64,000 nt of DNA, taken from the NCBI RefSeq assembly GCF_027942865.1, contig NC_134514.1, forward strand, positions 4,688,115 to 4,752,114, in the 5' to 3' direction. The notes beneath the pieces were generated by a model, which worked only from the letters and a program-made list of their open reading frames with translations, searched no databases and was not told where the DNA came from. This document shows, one piece after another, positions 43,304 to 55,374 of the stretch. The position numbers and the translations under genes are program-made. Origin of the DNA: Odontesthes bonariensis. Its lineage: Eukaryota > Chordata > Actinopteri > Atheriniformes > Atherinopsidae. Position 1 is the first letter of the stretch. The number at the start of each line of letters is the position of its first letter.

Positions 43304-44119
43304 GTGAGTCCAGAAAAATAATGAATTTAGCGGTCAGACGTTAGCAGAAATGTCTTCAAAGTGCTCTGTGTCATTGGTTTGATTCCTGCTCCTGGACACG
43401 GGCAGTCAGAACATGCAGCAGAGAGTAAAACGTTCAAATAACCTGGCTGCTATTCACAGTTAGCACGTCCCGCTAATTCTAATGCTAATGCTAACGATCT
43501 TTAACCGTTAACCGCCAAATAAAATGGAGCTTTATCCTTTTAGCTGTGTGTGAAACATACTTCTGACCCCTTTTCTTCCTCTTTTCTAACCTTTTGGGGC
43601 AGTTTTTGACCATCCTGTCACATTTTCCACTAAAGCTGCAGTTTTCTTAACTTATTTCTGTAGTTTTGCTGAAATCTTTTGTGATTTAAAAAGTTTGATA
43701 ATCAATGTCAAATTTATAATGGTTCTTTCCAGACTTATCTGAGCATCATTTGGCTATTTGATAGAAGTGTGCAGCGAAAACATGTGATTTGATGTGTTTA
43801 ACGTACACAATATGCCATATTTCATGATTAGACCTTAAAACGGGATTTAATTATGGTCAATATAAATACTTTAATTACATTAAGAGTTTAAATTGTGTGA
43901 AGAGGAGTCATAGCATTATCATAAAGACTTGTGGGTGATCCAGGAAAGTATCACAGGAGCAGTAGAAATACAGTTCTCCTCAGTATCAGTGTCTGATTTC
44001 TCAGATTTACATTCAGAAGCCCATTAAAAGACAGTCTGACTGTCCTCTTCAGAAGTGTCTCATGAAAGCTTCATTATTCAGTTTCCTTTACATATCCAAT
44101 ATTTTCTTTTATCCACGAA
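43304..44119. other. AT-rich non-coding sequence, right copy
   Basis: Mirror of 16306-17124. No gene seen; it would be intron if the donor at 43303 is used. Confidence 0.45.
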
Positions 44120-44539
44120 TCAACAAGGACTGAGCACATGATAAAAAGGTTCTGGAAATGAGAACAGGTTTGGGGAAAATCTGTTTGAAGCGTGGACAGG
44201 TCGATGGTGAACCACGGGCTTGACTTTAGAGCTATGCCTCTTCCTGACAGTCACCCAGCCACCCTGTGATCCCGGCTGCTCGGGTTCTGCCTGGGGCCGG
44301 CTAATGAAGCTAGCTACGCTAGGTGGCTCCGCATTGACTAAAGGGACCTGGCTCGCTATCGGTTGATTTTCAACAGTGCAGAGCCGAGCTTCCAATTCAG
44401 ATAACCTCGCCTCCAAAACTACACAAAGACTACATTTGTTACATGTACCGTTATCGCTAAAGGAGGCAGAGGAGTAACTGAACATCTGACACACGGAGCA
44501 GGTGAAAGCAGGAGATGGAGGGAGAGAACCGGTAGCCAT
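44120..44539 (-). mobile_element. L2 ORF1 N-terminal half, right copy
   Basis: From ATG at 44537-44539 the frame is open for 139 codons: FTCSVCQMFSYSSASFSDN, CNKCS, EARLSELEARLCTVENQPIA, then [20 protein letters not shown] and VHASNRFSP. It then leaves L2 ORF1 for the unrelated tail LFSFPEPFYHVLSPC. The N-terminal CxxC pairs and following Leu/Glu-rich segment fit a zinc-binding motif plus coiled coil. It keeps the middle lost in the left copy but lacks the C-terminal half. Confidence 0.8.
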
Positions 44540-45098
44540 GCTAAGCTAGAGAACCAGATACACCGCTAAAAAGTGAGAATAAAGATTAAAGATCTGTAGG
44601 AGTGTGTTAGAACAGAACGGTAAGCTATAGAGTTTAACTATGCAAAATTGTGTAAGTTATAGGTAGAAATAAAGTGATTATCAGTAGTCCAAGAGGAGCA
44701 AGAAATTCCACAGTACACAAGCAAGGTAACAGGAAGTGATGCAACACGTCTTACCGCAAAGCCTTACACTGACTCAGATGAGATTTATGGGATATTGCAC
44801 ACAGTGGGTGTCGGTTTACAGAGTATATTATTACATTTTTTTTCTGAATTTGATCAAAAAGCTACAAATATTTTGAACTGTGACCTTAGTGGGTCTTTAA
44901 AGAAGCATAAAGTTCACAGGGATTTAAATAAAAAACAAAATAATGAGTTTAATGGAATGTGACTGGATGGTTAAAAACTGTGCAGAAAGGTTATCAAGAG
45001 AAGAAGAAAAGTGGGTGTGGTTTAATACGCTGCACGCCACAGCTGGAACTTATCGTATGTGCTGACTGTTGCAGAGTCCATCAGTCGGAGAACCCGAA
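44540..45098. other. Non-coding stretch between L2 ORF1 and long minisatellite, right copy
   Basis: Mirror of 15494-16056. No gene seen. Confidence 0.5.
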
Positions 45099-46551
45099 TG
45101 GAGCAGAACCAGGAGCAGAACCTGGAGCTGAAGCAGGAGCAGTACCAGGAGCTGAAGCAGGAGCAGTACCAGGAGCTGAAGCAGGAGCTGAAGCAGGAGC
45201 AGAACCTGGAGCTGAAGCAGGAGCAGAACCTGGAGCTGAAGCAGGAGCAGAATCAGGGGCAGTACCAGGGACTGAAACAGGAGCAGAACCAGGAGCTGAA
45301 ACAGGAGCAGTACCAGGAGCAGTACCAGGGACTGAAACAGGAGCAGTACCAGGAACTGAAGCAGGAGCAGTACCAGGAGCAGTACCAGGAACTGAAGCAG
45401 GAGCAGTACCAGGAGCAGAACCAGGAGCTGAAACAGGAGCAGAACCAGGAGCTGAAGCAGGAGCAGTACCAGGAGCTGAAACAGGAGCAGTACCAGGAGC
45501 AGTACCAGGAGCTGAAGCAGGAGCAGTACCAGGAGCAGTACCAGGGACTGAAACAGGAGCAGAACCAGGAGCTGAAACAGGAGCAGAACCAGGAGGAGTA
45601 CCAGGAGCTGAAGCAGGAGCAGTGGCAGGAGCAGTACCAGGAGCTGAAGCAGGAGCAGTACCAGGAGCTGAAACAGGAGCAGTACCAGGAGCAGTACCAG
45701 GAGCTGAAGCAGGAGCAGTGCCAGGAGCTGAAGCAGGAGCAGTACCACGAGCAGAACCAGGAGCTGAAGCAGGAGCAGTGCCAGGAGCAGTACCAGGAGC
45801 TGAAGCAGGAGCAGTACCAGGAGCTGAAACAGGAGCAGTACCAGGAGCAGTACCAGGAGCTGAAGCAGGAGCAGTACCAGGAGCAGTACCAGGAACTGAA
45901 GCAGGAGCAGAACCAGGAGCTGAACCAGGAGCAGTACCAGGAGCTGAAACAGGAGCTGAAGCAGGAGCAGTACCAGGAGCAGTACCAGGAACTGAAACAG
46001 GAGCAGTACCAGGAGCAGTACCAGGAGCTGAACCAGGAGCTGAACCAGGAGCTGAACCAGGAGCTGAACCAGGAGCAGTACCAGGAGCTGAACCAGGAGC
46101 AGTACCAGGAGCTGAAGCAGGAGCAGTACCAGGAGCAGTACCAGGAACTGAAGCAGGAGCAGAACCAGGAGCTGAACCAGGAGCAGTACCAGGAGCTGAA
46201 ACAGGAGCTGAAGCAGGAGCTGAACCAGGAGCTGAACCAGGAGCTGAACCAGGAGCAGTACCAGGAGCTGAACCAGGAGCAGAACCAGGAGCTGAACCAG
46301 GAGCTGAACCAGGAGCAGTACCAGGAGCTGAACCAGGAGCAGTACCAGGAGCTGAACCAGGAGCTGAACCAGGAGCTGAACCAGGAGCTGAACCAGGAGC
46401 AGTACCAGGAGCAGTACCAGGAGCAGTACCAGGAGCTGAACCAGGAGCTGAACCAGGAGCTGAACCAGGAGCTGAACCAGGAGCAGTACCAGGAGCTGAA
46501 CCAGGAGCAGAACCAGGAGCTGAACCAGGAGCTGAACCAGGAGCTGAACCC
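45099..46551. repeat. Long 12-bp minisatellite, right arm
   Basis: About 121 units of AGGAGCAGTACC / AGGAGCTGAAGC type, the reverse complement of the left array but about 24 units longer. The last third is enriched in AGGAGCTGAACC, showing recent expansion of one variant. Long open frames occur on both strands without in-frame ATG starts. Confidence 0.93.
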
Positions 46552-46929
46552 CTCCACCAGGAAACGAGCCCGCTCATCCTCTGGGTCCACCGGGCCACAG
46601 GTCAGTGTGGAGGCCGTTTTTATTTTATTTCTTATTTATTTGGTTAGGACTCTGCACATTAATCAACATTTCAGCAAAGCATCCATGTAATTATGCCGGA
46701 GTTGTCACTCCAACTAAGCACCACAGTTCCCACAGTGGCCGCGACCGCCCATCGACCACCCCCACCCCATCGACCCCCGTCCCCCCCATCCTCTCTCTCT
46801 CTTTCTTGACATTGGTAATGGATGACGGACCCCCTCCCAAGAAACGAGACATTCGCACTCGCATTTGCACTGTGATGTATGTGACCATGTTGTATAACAG
46901 CAGGAAATACGAGGAAGTATCACTGCATG
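46552..46929. other. Minisatellite flank and C-rich tract, right copy
   Basis: Mirror of 14011-14332, with TCATCCTCTGGGTCCACCGG at its start. No gene. Confidence 0.6.
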
Positions 46930-47285
46930 CGTAGAAGTCTTCGCTGACTCCATAGTCAGGAAGGGTCTCATATGTTTGAAATTTGATAAGTTCAATTTAA
47001 TTGTATTTGTGACTTTTTTAACGTGTTGCTTAAAATTAAGATTAGAATCAAAGATTGCCCCAAGGTACTTAAAGTGTTGAACCACATCAAGTGTCTCTGC
47101 ATCCACCATGACTGATGGTTGCCGGTTTTTATTCAAATATAAACAACAGTTTTGGAGCCAATAGGACACTGGCACCGTGGCTCCTGAGAGAATTGCAGCA
47201 GCTTCTTGAATTGAATTGGCATGACAGTATAATGCAGTGTCGTCAGCATATGGTTGCATCTTTATATTTCTACTGACATTTGGTA
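46930..47285 (-). mobile_element. LINE-A RT thumb part, right copy
   Basis: Minus-strand frame with RQPSVMVDAETLDVVQHFKY, FDSNLNFKQHVKKVTNT and, upstream, NIKMQPYADDTALYCHA. The solo LTR interrupts it at 47286 within the RT core; it resumes at 47734. Confidence 0.8.
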
Positions 47286-47728
47286 TGTAGCGGCCTCCTG
47301 GCTGCATCAGCTGGAGTCGCTTTGACGGGAGTATCCAGTTAAGTTCTGACGCGCGTTCTTATTTCTCAGTGCTCGAATTTATTTTCTTTCGGGTCTCTTT
47401 ACGTTACAGATCTTCTTGTTTTCTTCTCAAACTCAATTAACACTGTTCAGCATGTTTACACGACATCTACACGGTCAAAAAACTGTTTCCCTTCCAACAC
47501 CCGTCATCAGAAATCCAATTCATCAGTGAGCCACCTGTGCTCCGGTTAGATAGGCGAGAGTCGGGAGGAGAAACCAATCAGAGCCCACTATAGCCCAAGC
47601 ACCAGTGCCGCTCCCAAATGCATAGTACATTTACTAGATATTGCTAAATTAATAATTATCAATAAGCAGACAAATCTAAATAACTAAATATCACCATAAA
47701 GTGAGAAAAATAGAAAATGGCTCCAACA
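47286..47728. mobile_element. Solo LTR inside LINE-A, right arm only
   Basis: A 443-bp sequence starting TGTAGCGGCC and ending CTCCAACA, flanked by the 5-bp duplication TGGTA (47281-47285, 47729-47733). The left arm has the unoccupied site (TACCA near 13598). The TG...CA ends and TSD mark a solo LTR. Both ends fit either orientation, and the family (Gypsy or BEL) cannot be decided. Confidence 0.88.
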
Positions 47729-47733
47729 TGGTA

Positions 47734-47916
47734 AGTTATGGACATTTAGGCTGAATAAAACAGGACCCAATATTGAGCCCTGTGGTACTCCAGCCCAAGA
47801 AGTGAGGTATGAAGATGGCGAATCACCAATTTGAACTGCCTGTTTCCTGTGCGAGAGGTATGATTTCATCCAGCAGAGGGCACTATTTGAAAAGTTGAAA
47901 TGAGTAGATTTAGCAA
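47734..47916 (-). mobile_element. LINE-A RT palm start, right copy
   Basis: Minus-strand MKSYLSHRKQAVQIGDSPSS and GVPQGSILGPVLFSLNVHN, matching 13462 onward on the left. Confidence 0.8.
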
Positions 47917-48905
47917 TAATAATAATAATAATAATACATTTTATTTGGAGGCGCCTTTCAGGTCACCCAAGGTCACCTTATATTATAAATAAGAGCATAG
48001 AAAATAATAAAAGCATAAAAACATGAGACAACATAAAACAGAAGTGCACAGCGTCCAGTTATAGGGAGTATGCCAGTTTGAATAGGTGAGTTTTAAGTTG
48101 AGATTTGAATGATGTGATGGAGTCTGACTGTCTTATGAGTGGGGGGAGGGAGTTCCAGAGCCCGGGTGCTGAGCAGCTGAAGGCTCGGTCACCCATGGTG
48201 CTGAGGCGTGACGTGGGGATGGTTAGTAGTCCAGCAGAGGTTGAGCGGAGGGTATCTTATAATGAGATCTTTAAGGTATGATGGAGCTCGGTCATTAAGA
48301 GCTTTATATGCGAGGAGAAGAATCTTAAATTTTATTCTGAATTTAACATGCAACCAATGAAGAGAAGCTAAAACTGGAGAACTCTGATCTCTGCTGTTAG
48401 TTCTCATCAGAACTCTGGCTGCAGCATTTTGGATCAGCTGGAGGCTTTTCAGAGAATATATGGGACAGCCCAATAATAAAGAATTGCAGCAGTCCAATCC
48501 TGAAGTAACAAATGCATGGAGGAGTTTTTCTGCATCACTCTGAGACAGGATGTTTCTGATTTTAACAATATTACGAAGATGAAAGAAAGCAGCCCTAGAA
48601 ACCTGTTTTATATGAGCGTCAAATGATACATTCTGGTAAAAAATAACTCCAAGGTTCCTCACTGTAGAACTAGAAGCCAAGGAAATGCCATCAGGAGTAA
48701 CTATATAGCTAGACAATTTCTCCCTGAAGCGCTCAGGTCCAAAGATAACGACTTCAGTTTTGTCTGAATTTAGAAGCAGACAGTTCTGAGTCATCCAGGT
48801 CTTTATGTCTTTTAGACATGCTTGTAGTCTGACCAACCTATTGAGTTCATCTGGTTTCATAGATAAGTACAACTGATAACTCATAACTATTTTACCGTAT
48901 TTACG
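47917..48905 (-). mobile_element. L2 LINE RT C-terminus and 3' end, right copy
   Basis: A 231-codon open frame (48189-48884) carries [67 protein letters not shown] and HWLHVKFRIKFKILLLAYKA, ending in the L2 3' tail and an (ATT)n run at 47917-47937. It is better preserved than the left copy, which has frameshifts. The palm is absent. Confidence 0.88.
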
Positions 48906-49132
48906 TTAATCCTTAGCCAGCAGTTTTAAATAGGATTCTACGTCCCCCGCTCTGGCCCCTGGAATGCATTTGACTATGGCCGCTGGTGCCTCTAATGCCA
49001 CGTTTCTGACTATAGAGCTGCCAGTTACCAGGGTTTTGTCCTCAGCAGGTGTGTCGCTGAGTGGGGAAAATCTGTTTGAAGCGTGGACAGGTCGATGGTG
49101 AACCACGGGCTTGACTTTAGAGCTATGCCTCT
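48906..49132 (-). mobile_element. L2 ORF1 C-terminal fragment, right copy
   Basis: Mirror of 12187-12475. The frame from the short minisatellite runs into [20 protein letters not shown] and [19 protein letters not shown], then stops. The left copy has a different stop a few codons later. Confidence 0.75.
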
Positions 49133-49291
49133 TCCAGGAGCAGAACCAGGAGCAGAACCAGGAGCTGAACCAGGAGCTGAACCAGGAGCTGAACCAGGAG
49201 CTGAACCAGGAGCTTAACCAGGAGCAGAACCAGGAGCAGAACCAGGGGCAGAACCAGGAGCAGGACCAGGAGCTGAACCAGGAGCTGAACC
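49133..49291. repeat. Short 12-bp minisatellite, right arm
   Basis: About 13 units of AGGAGCAGAACC / AGGAGCTGAACC, about half the left copy number. Confidence 0.9.
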
Positions 49292-49619
49292 CCTCCACCA
49301 AGAAACGAGCCCGCTCATCCTCTGGGTCCACCGGGCCACAGGTCAGTGTGTAGGACGTTTTTATTTTATTTCTTATTTATTTGGTTAGGACACTGCACAT
49401 TAATCAACATTTCAGCAAAGCATCAATGTAAATATGCCGGAGTTAGCACAGTTGCTAAATTTCATCCGTTGTCCTCAGGCAGGTATCATAAAAACATACA
49501 GAAAACAACATTTGATAAGTTAAATTTAATTGTATTTGTGACTTTTTTAACGTGTTGCTTAAAATTAAGATTAGAATCAAAGATTACCCCGAGGTACTCA
49601 AAGTCTTGAACCACATCAA
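49292..49619 (-). mobile_element. Minisatellite flank and LINE-A RT part, right copy
   Basis: 49292-49440 mirrors 11730-11884. 49480-49619 is minus-strand LINE-A RT (LGVIFDSNLNFKQHVKKVTN), interrupted by the Harbinger derivative at 49620. Confidence 0.7.
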
Positions 49620-51343
49620 GGCCCTCATTTATCAAACTTGCGTAAGACGAAAAACGTGCGTAGGTCGTGTGTACGTTCTTTTCTGCGCAAAGGTTGGCAT
49701 TTATCAAATCCATCGTGAACGCAGGAAAGATGAAATCGCCACGACAGGTCTGAGGCCGTGTACGCACTTTTCCATTTTGACTTGCGGTGACTGCAACACA
49801 GCAGCGTCACTAGTGCGTGCTCAGGAGTCGCAACAAATAGGTTAAAATGACAGACTTATCACTTTAAAGAAGGCCCATGTTTTATTTGACTTCCACATAA
49901 ATATAAACATAAACGCAAATTAAATAAATTAAACAAGTACAACTCCGTAATTGGGAGAGTGATGGCTCATTATTCAACCGTGCACCCTCACACCGAACAA
50001 GAGAGGGGCTTTAACACTGCGCATTCGCGCACGCGTACCCCTGTGGAGAGGTGTATATGGCTCCTAAAGCTGGATCTGTCTCTCGGCTGTGGGGGGAACC
50101 CTATCCGCCCGAAAAGGTATGCAATATTATTATTGCATGCGGGGATCTCCATAACATTGCCCAAAAAAATGGAGTGCCATTTCCAGATGTACATCCAGAG
50201 GACCCCGCACCCAGAGATCCCTACCACCAGGCTGCACAGCCAAGAGCGCTCAGGAGGAGAGAGGAACTTATTCAGCGATTCTGACTTTCGGTAAGGATTC
50301 TGTTATTCAAGGAAAAAGGAAAGGAGAACAACGATTTCTTTCAGCATTTATTCTGTGACTTCAGTGTTTCATTTATGTCTTTCAATGTACTGTCGATAGA
50401 TTGCACGGTGTGTGTTAAAGCCATCATCCACTTCACGATCTCTGTTTGTCTTTCTAGGACCTCTGTGGTTAACACGGCTGGCCGGTGTGACGCTGCAGAC
50501 CGGGGGGCAGAGGCAGGCAGACGCTTCGGATGTTGACGGGCCGCGTATTCGTCGCGCGGGTCAGGTTGCCCGGATGCCATTTTGGATTCATCTGTGAATG
50601 AAAAATATTAGTTTGATTAGGAAACTCATTTGTGTTGAAAATTAAAGCAACTGTTTTATTTAAACGTCTTGGGTGTGCAGTCATTCTTACCATTCTTGAG
50701 CTCTAGCATGGGCGCATCAGTGTCAAGTTTTCCTGGCACGCCCGATGAGGACGTAGCTCCGATCACGCCAACCACCATCTCCTCCCAAGGCACTCAAATC
50801 CAAACCTGGACACCCCCCCCCCCCCCCCCCCCCCCCCCTCCGCCTCCCGTTTGTGACATGCTGCGTCGGAGAGCTGCGACCTTCTTTTTTGGCCAATTTC
50901 ATATCGGACCACTTCTTCCTGATCTTACTGGAAAAAAGGTAAAACATCGCTCAATTTTAGATTTTATTTAATCTGGAGTTTATCACATTTTATTGACCAT
51001 CACAGTAGGGGAAAATACATACCTCGTCCGGTCAGCGATTTACATCGCCAACGCTGTTGACAGCTGGGACGGCTGTCAACAGCGTTGGCAGCGTTTCTTT
51101 GCCGCCTTTCGTCTATCCATGTCGCAAACTCTAGAGGTGCGGCCTCTCAGCCCCGTTTTGTAGAAGGCGTGGTTATGATCATTACGATGGATTTCGGCCG
51201 CCGGATTTATCAACAGCCGCTCGATTTTACGATGGGATTGGTGTGGTACGCATGTTCTGTAAATCTCACTTGAACCTCTGCGTACGACGAGTTCTCCGCT
51301 CATATCTACGATGCTTTCTACGACGGCTTGATAAATGAGGGCC
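49620..51343. mobile_element. Harbinger-type transposon, internally deleted, right arm only
   Basis: Perfect termini GGCCCTCATTTATCAA / TTGATAAATGAGGGCC bound 1724 bp inside LINE-A. The left arm has the uninterrupted sequence CACTTGATGTGG near 11557. Inside are pieces of both Harbinger genes. On plus, a transposase C-terminus ends RALRRREELIQRF (stop 50282). On minus, parts of a Myb/SANT-like partner include KIRKKWSDMKLAKKEG near 50915 and TEIVKWMMALTHTVQSID near 50400. A run of over 25 C lies at 50811-50838. The target duplication is imperfect (AAG is the best candidate). Confidence 0.8.
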
Positions 51344-51629
51344 GAAGTGTCTCTGCATCCACCATGACTGATGGTTGCTGTCCCTCTGTTGGCTGTAAAA
51401 CATACAGACTGTTTATTTTTTTATTCAAATGTAAACAACAGTTTTGGAGCCAATGGGACACTGGCACCGTGGCTCCTGAGAGAATTTCTTGAATTGAATT
51501 GGCATGACAGTATAATGCAGTGTCGTCAGCATATGGTTGCATCTTTATATTTCTACAGACATTTGGTAAGTTATGGACATTTAGGCTGAATAAAACAGGA
51601 CCCAATATTGAGCCCTGTGGTACTCCAGA
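51344..51629 (-). mobile_element. LINE-A RT core, internal copy 1, right
   Basis: Minus-strand GVPQGSILGPVLFSLNVHN and YADDTALYCHANSIQE, mirror of 11263-11560. Confidence 0.7.
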
Positions 51630-52953
51630 CTCTGTCTTTAGCAAAGACACTAGATGGGTTGTCAATGCGGATATTGAAATCATCGAGGAGGATAACAGTG
51701 GGGGACATTGCACATACAGATGTTAATAGTGATGAGAATTCAGTGAGGAAGGCAGCAGAGGGTTTTGGTGGTCTGTAGATGGTCACAAATGATAGCGGGT
51801 TTGGGGCCTGTGAGTTTTATAGCTAAACATTCAAAAGAGGAGTTATGGGGGACTGTGACAGAAGTGACTTTGATGTTATCGCGGTGAAGGAGAGTGAGAC
51901 CACCCCCCCTTCCAGTAGCACGGGCTTCACTAATAAAAGAAAAACCAGGCGGGACAGCGGCGTTGAGATGGGTCATGGGGTTGTTGCCAGGTCTCAGGTT
52001 GTGGTCAGCAATAAAGTTGGCGATCAACAGAGCCTTGTTACTGAGGGATCTGATATTCAACAGACAGAATTTCTGACAGGTGAGTGGTATGTATTTGGTT
52101 GCTTTGAGCAGCGGGGACAGTACACAGTGATTTTGGCGGAGGGCGGGGCTACTCATTGTGTACTCTGGCCGCCGTGGCAACGGGTACAGTGCTGGGAAGG
52201 GGGCGGAGCCTCGTGGACCAGATGGAGCGAATGTTTGTGTTGACTGTTGTGAAAGTTCCGTCCAGAGCCTCGGTGGATGTATCTTGGTCGTTTGAGAATG
52301 TAGTGATGGGATACAAGCTGGGGTGGGGGGGTCGGAGATGCGCTCGCCAAAGTAAAGCACAGCGCAATCCAGAGGAACAGATTAAAAATCCACATGGTGT
52401 GAGATTGGCAGCAACGTAATCCAACGGTGGATGGTGAAGCCACAGAGCGGAGGCAGAGGAGTGGGGCGTGCTGGTTGTAGCTTCACTGGAAACGGGGGCG
52501 GCGTTGGGGATTAGCAGCAGGCTAGCTGGCCAGCAGGTGGACACCGTCGGTGTTACAGGGAGGCGGCGTCCCCCGTGCTGACAGCAATCCACAGGAGCAG
52601 GGGGGCTCCAGGAGAGCCGGCAGGGTGGCAACGGACCGGCCCGAACCGGTGTGCTTCGAGGGGCGCACCAGTACAGACTTATCCAGCCACAGAGTGCGGA
52701 GAGGAGCCACAGGAGTCCCGTACAGGTGAGCCCTGTACCGGTGTAGCTAGCTGCTGGCTAACGAGTGGCGAGGCAGTGGCAGCAAACAGGTAGAGACTGT
52801 GGCTACTGATTCGGTGTCGCAGAGTGCTGGGTCCCGCACTCTGGACCTTCTCAAAGCAAGCCGATTCTAGCAGATGGGTTTAAAATCCAATGTTAAAAAT
52901 AGCAAATACAGCGGGGAGGCGCGGCAGCAGCTTGCCAGCGGTCCCTCCCACGT
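51630..52953 (-). mobile_element. L2-like LINE 5' part with endonuclease, right copy
   Basis: Mirror of 9925-11262. Here a 206-codon frame (51740-52360) stays open through LNIRSLSNKALLIANFIADH, AAVPPGFSFISEARATGRGG and FECLAIKLTGPKPAIICD, with a further frame for PTVILLDDFNIRIDNPS. The TETW segment is missing as on the left, so that deletion predates the duplication. Confidence 0.75.
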
Positions 52954-53430
52954 CTACCAATAAGCACATCATGATTAATGGTTTTGAAAAGCACGCTTTA
53001 AATCAAGAAATACAGCAGCTACAAAGCCACCCTGATCCAACAAGCTCTTTAAGTTTTCTAGGAAATAACAGGGAGCTGTCTCTGCTGAATGAAATTTCCT
53101 AAATCCAAACTGCATTGGATGAAGAGTGGCATGGCCATTATTTCAGAGTTCAGTCAGTTCTGTGGTAACCCATTTCTCCGCTACTTTGGAAATTCTAGGT
53201 AAAGTACTTATGGGTGGATAGATTTTGTCGGCCTTAAAGACGGGGGTGACCCGAGCAATGTTCCATGTCGATGGTACCGTTCCTGTTTTATGGATAGATT
53301 TACAAGATGTGCAACTGGGTCAGCAAGAGCCTGTTTATTGGTCTTTAAAGGCCAACTTTCGCTGAAACCCACTTTTGTGTCACTCATTTTAAAATGTGGT
53401 AGGTCACAACAAGTCATACGAGTATGCGCC
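52954..53430 (-). mobile_element. LINE-A RT start, right copy, with empty hAT site
   Basis: Mirror of 8421-8770 plus 9811-9924. ACAGGGAG at 53068-53075 is the single, unduplicated target of the left-arm hAT element. Frames are broken as on the left. Confidence 0.75.
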
Positions 53431-54184
53431 GCGCCAAAGTGTAATTCGATCTACTTGGGCTGCACTGGTCATTAAAGGGTCAACCCACTTAGAGACACAG
53501 ACAAATGAGCGCGTGAGAGAAGGCGAAACTTTGATTCGTCACTCGGTCGTCCCGAGTGACGAATCACTCGGGACGAGTGATGGTCCCTGACTAAATAAAA
53601 TGTCGGACTGCCACAGCAGGTACAAGGACGCGATGGTACTTATATCAGCCATGGTTGATGAGAGAATGAAATGGATAGCCCCTTGAGCTATTCGCTCGTT
53701 TTTTACTCGCTAGGAAATAAGGCGAGTAAATTCAATTTACACCCGCGGCAATACTCGTGCGAGTAAAGCGGTGCGAATACATGAAGACATGATTTTATCC
53801 GCCAACTTTCACAAATTCACAGCAATGATTGCCAATCGTTGCAGTGCAGTAAGAAACTCCGGGCACAGTTCAAACATAGCGTGCTGCGGGCTGGCAGTGG
53901 CACAGCTCAGCTGGGGTCTAGGGTTGTGCCCCGTGAGCTTTTTTTTTTTAGAAACCAATCAGAGGTGCCTTATTGTCACGTCGCGGATATTCATGAGGAA
54001 AACCGGAAAAGCCAGTCGTTTGTCACACAGGCCAATTCTAGCTCACACAAAACAGCTTGAAACAAGGAGACAAGGACGATATTTTTGACAGAAACGATGC
54101 ACAATGCATTCAATCATAGTGGTGACCACAGTAATATGTATATTTGTCAATGAAATAACGATGGAAGTGGATCTTTAAAAGGTC
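53431..54184. mobile_element. Probable DNA-transposon insertion in LINE-A, right copy
   Basis: Mirror of 7501-8420 but shorter. About 180 bp of the left copy is replaced by two nested hairpins at 53533-53582 (GATTCGTCACTCGG with its complement, then ATCACTCG with CGAGTGAT). No gene is intact. Confidence 0.45.
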
Positions 54185-54668
54185 ACTAGTAAGACCAAAT
54201 TAATCTCTGGCCTTCTTAGAGATGAAATATGTGAGCATTTAAAGGGCTTCGCAAGGTCCTCAACTGAGCCAATGAAAGATCTATTGATTACTCGCAGTAA
54301 TCTCCAGATTGTCAGTTAGCTCATCATTTACCTGGAGCTGTAGATCACTAAGAAGGGGAGATAACTCATTTAGATTGTTCCATATTAGCTTTTAATTACC
54401 ATTTGCCCCATTTATGGCCTCAATATAGAATCTGCTTTCACCTTACGGGTCATCCTTAAGACTTTATCTCTATTTTTCATTTATTTTATAATTTCATTGT
54501 TCAACCAGGACAGATTATTTCTATGTTTCTTGGATTTACCCTTTTTTTTTTGTGAAGTGCGTTATAATATCATTGACTTTTTTAATAAAGTTATCTGAGC
54601 TAGCCTCAATGTCGTTCTTTTCCAGAATATTAGACCAATCTAGATTTTGGATTTCCTCATTCAGGAAT
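54185..54668 (-). mobile_element. LINE-A linker fragment, right copy
   Basis: Mirror of 7017-7500: FLNEEIQNLDW-type frame on the minus strand, broken. Confidence 0.6.
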
Positions 54669-54767
54669 ACGAGGGTTTCACTTGACATCACTTCAACTTC
54701 ACTTCAGGCAACTGGAGCCTGGTCCCATTGAAAACCCTGTGTTTTGTCTGCCACTTTTTTGCCCAAA

Positions 54768-54975
54768 ATGCCTCAGTTTTGTACCGTTTTTGGATGTTGC
54801 AATCGGTCTAACCGAGAGAAGGGAAAGGGTTACTATCGAGTACCTAAGGTAATCGCCCATAGAGGTGAGAAATGGAAAAAACAACACAGCAAAAAGTGGA
54901 TAGCTAACCTACGTTTACAGACTGGAGGAGCTAAATCTGCAAATGCTCGTGTCTGCGGTGACCACTTCGTCAAAG
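54768..54975 (+). CDS. THAP-domain first exon, right copy
   Basis: ATG at 54768, 69 codons, MPQFCTVFGC to RVCGDHFVKG, then donor CAAAG|GTATGT. Compared with the left copy it has a handful of substitutions (for example RGEKWKK for RDEKWKK) but no stop or frameshift. The zinc ligands (Cys pair and C-x2-H) are kept. There is no second exon. Confidence 0.75.
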
Positions 54976-55374
54976 GTATGTGCGAAATCGAACTGTTTAC
55001 TAGTAGTGCAGTAAAGTATTATGTTGTTAAATGCCAATCAACAGTAATGTAATACGGGCTACGTTTGGGCTTTGTTTTGAAGGCTGCCCCAGCGCGTTGC
55101 TGGCCAAAACACAGAGCTAAGACACTGTCAGCATTTGGATATTTGGATCTCGGCATTTTATCAAAACATAAACATTTTTTATTGTTATTTGAGTGCCAAC
55201 ATTCACAGCTCGGCATTCGACATGTTAAGTTCTGCTTTACTGCCCAGCCCTGCACTACACACTGCATTTTCCATTGGGATAATGCACCATAAACAACACA
55301 GAAAACAAACTTACCCTGGCGAACACCAAAACACAATCATTCTGTAGACGTTTTACTCCGAGTTTGCTGATCCA

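Noticed and set aside
44959-46690. Frames of over 500 codons through the long minisatellite as a real repetitive protein
   Set aside because: The 12-bp unit leaves several frames open on both strands, the outer ends lack ATG starts, copy number differs between arms and no domain is seen.
50811-50850. Pro-rich or Gly-rich coding potential around the C run
   Set aside because: Caused by a homopolymer of more than 25 C inside a deleted Harbinger; its length is also prone to sequencing error.
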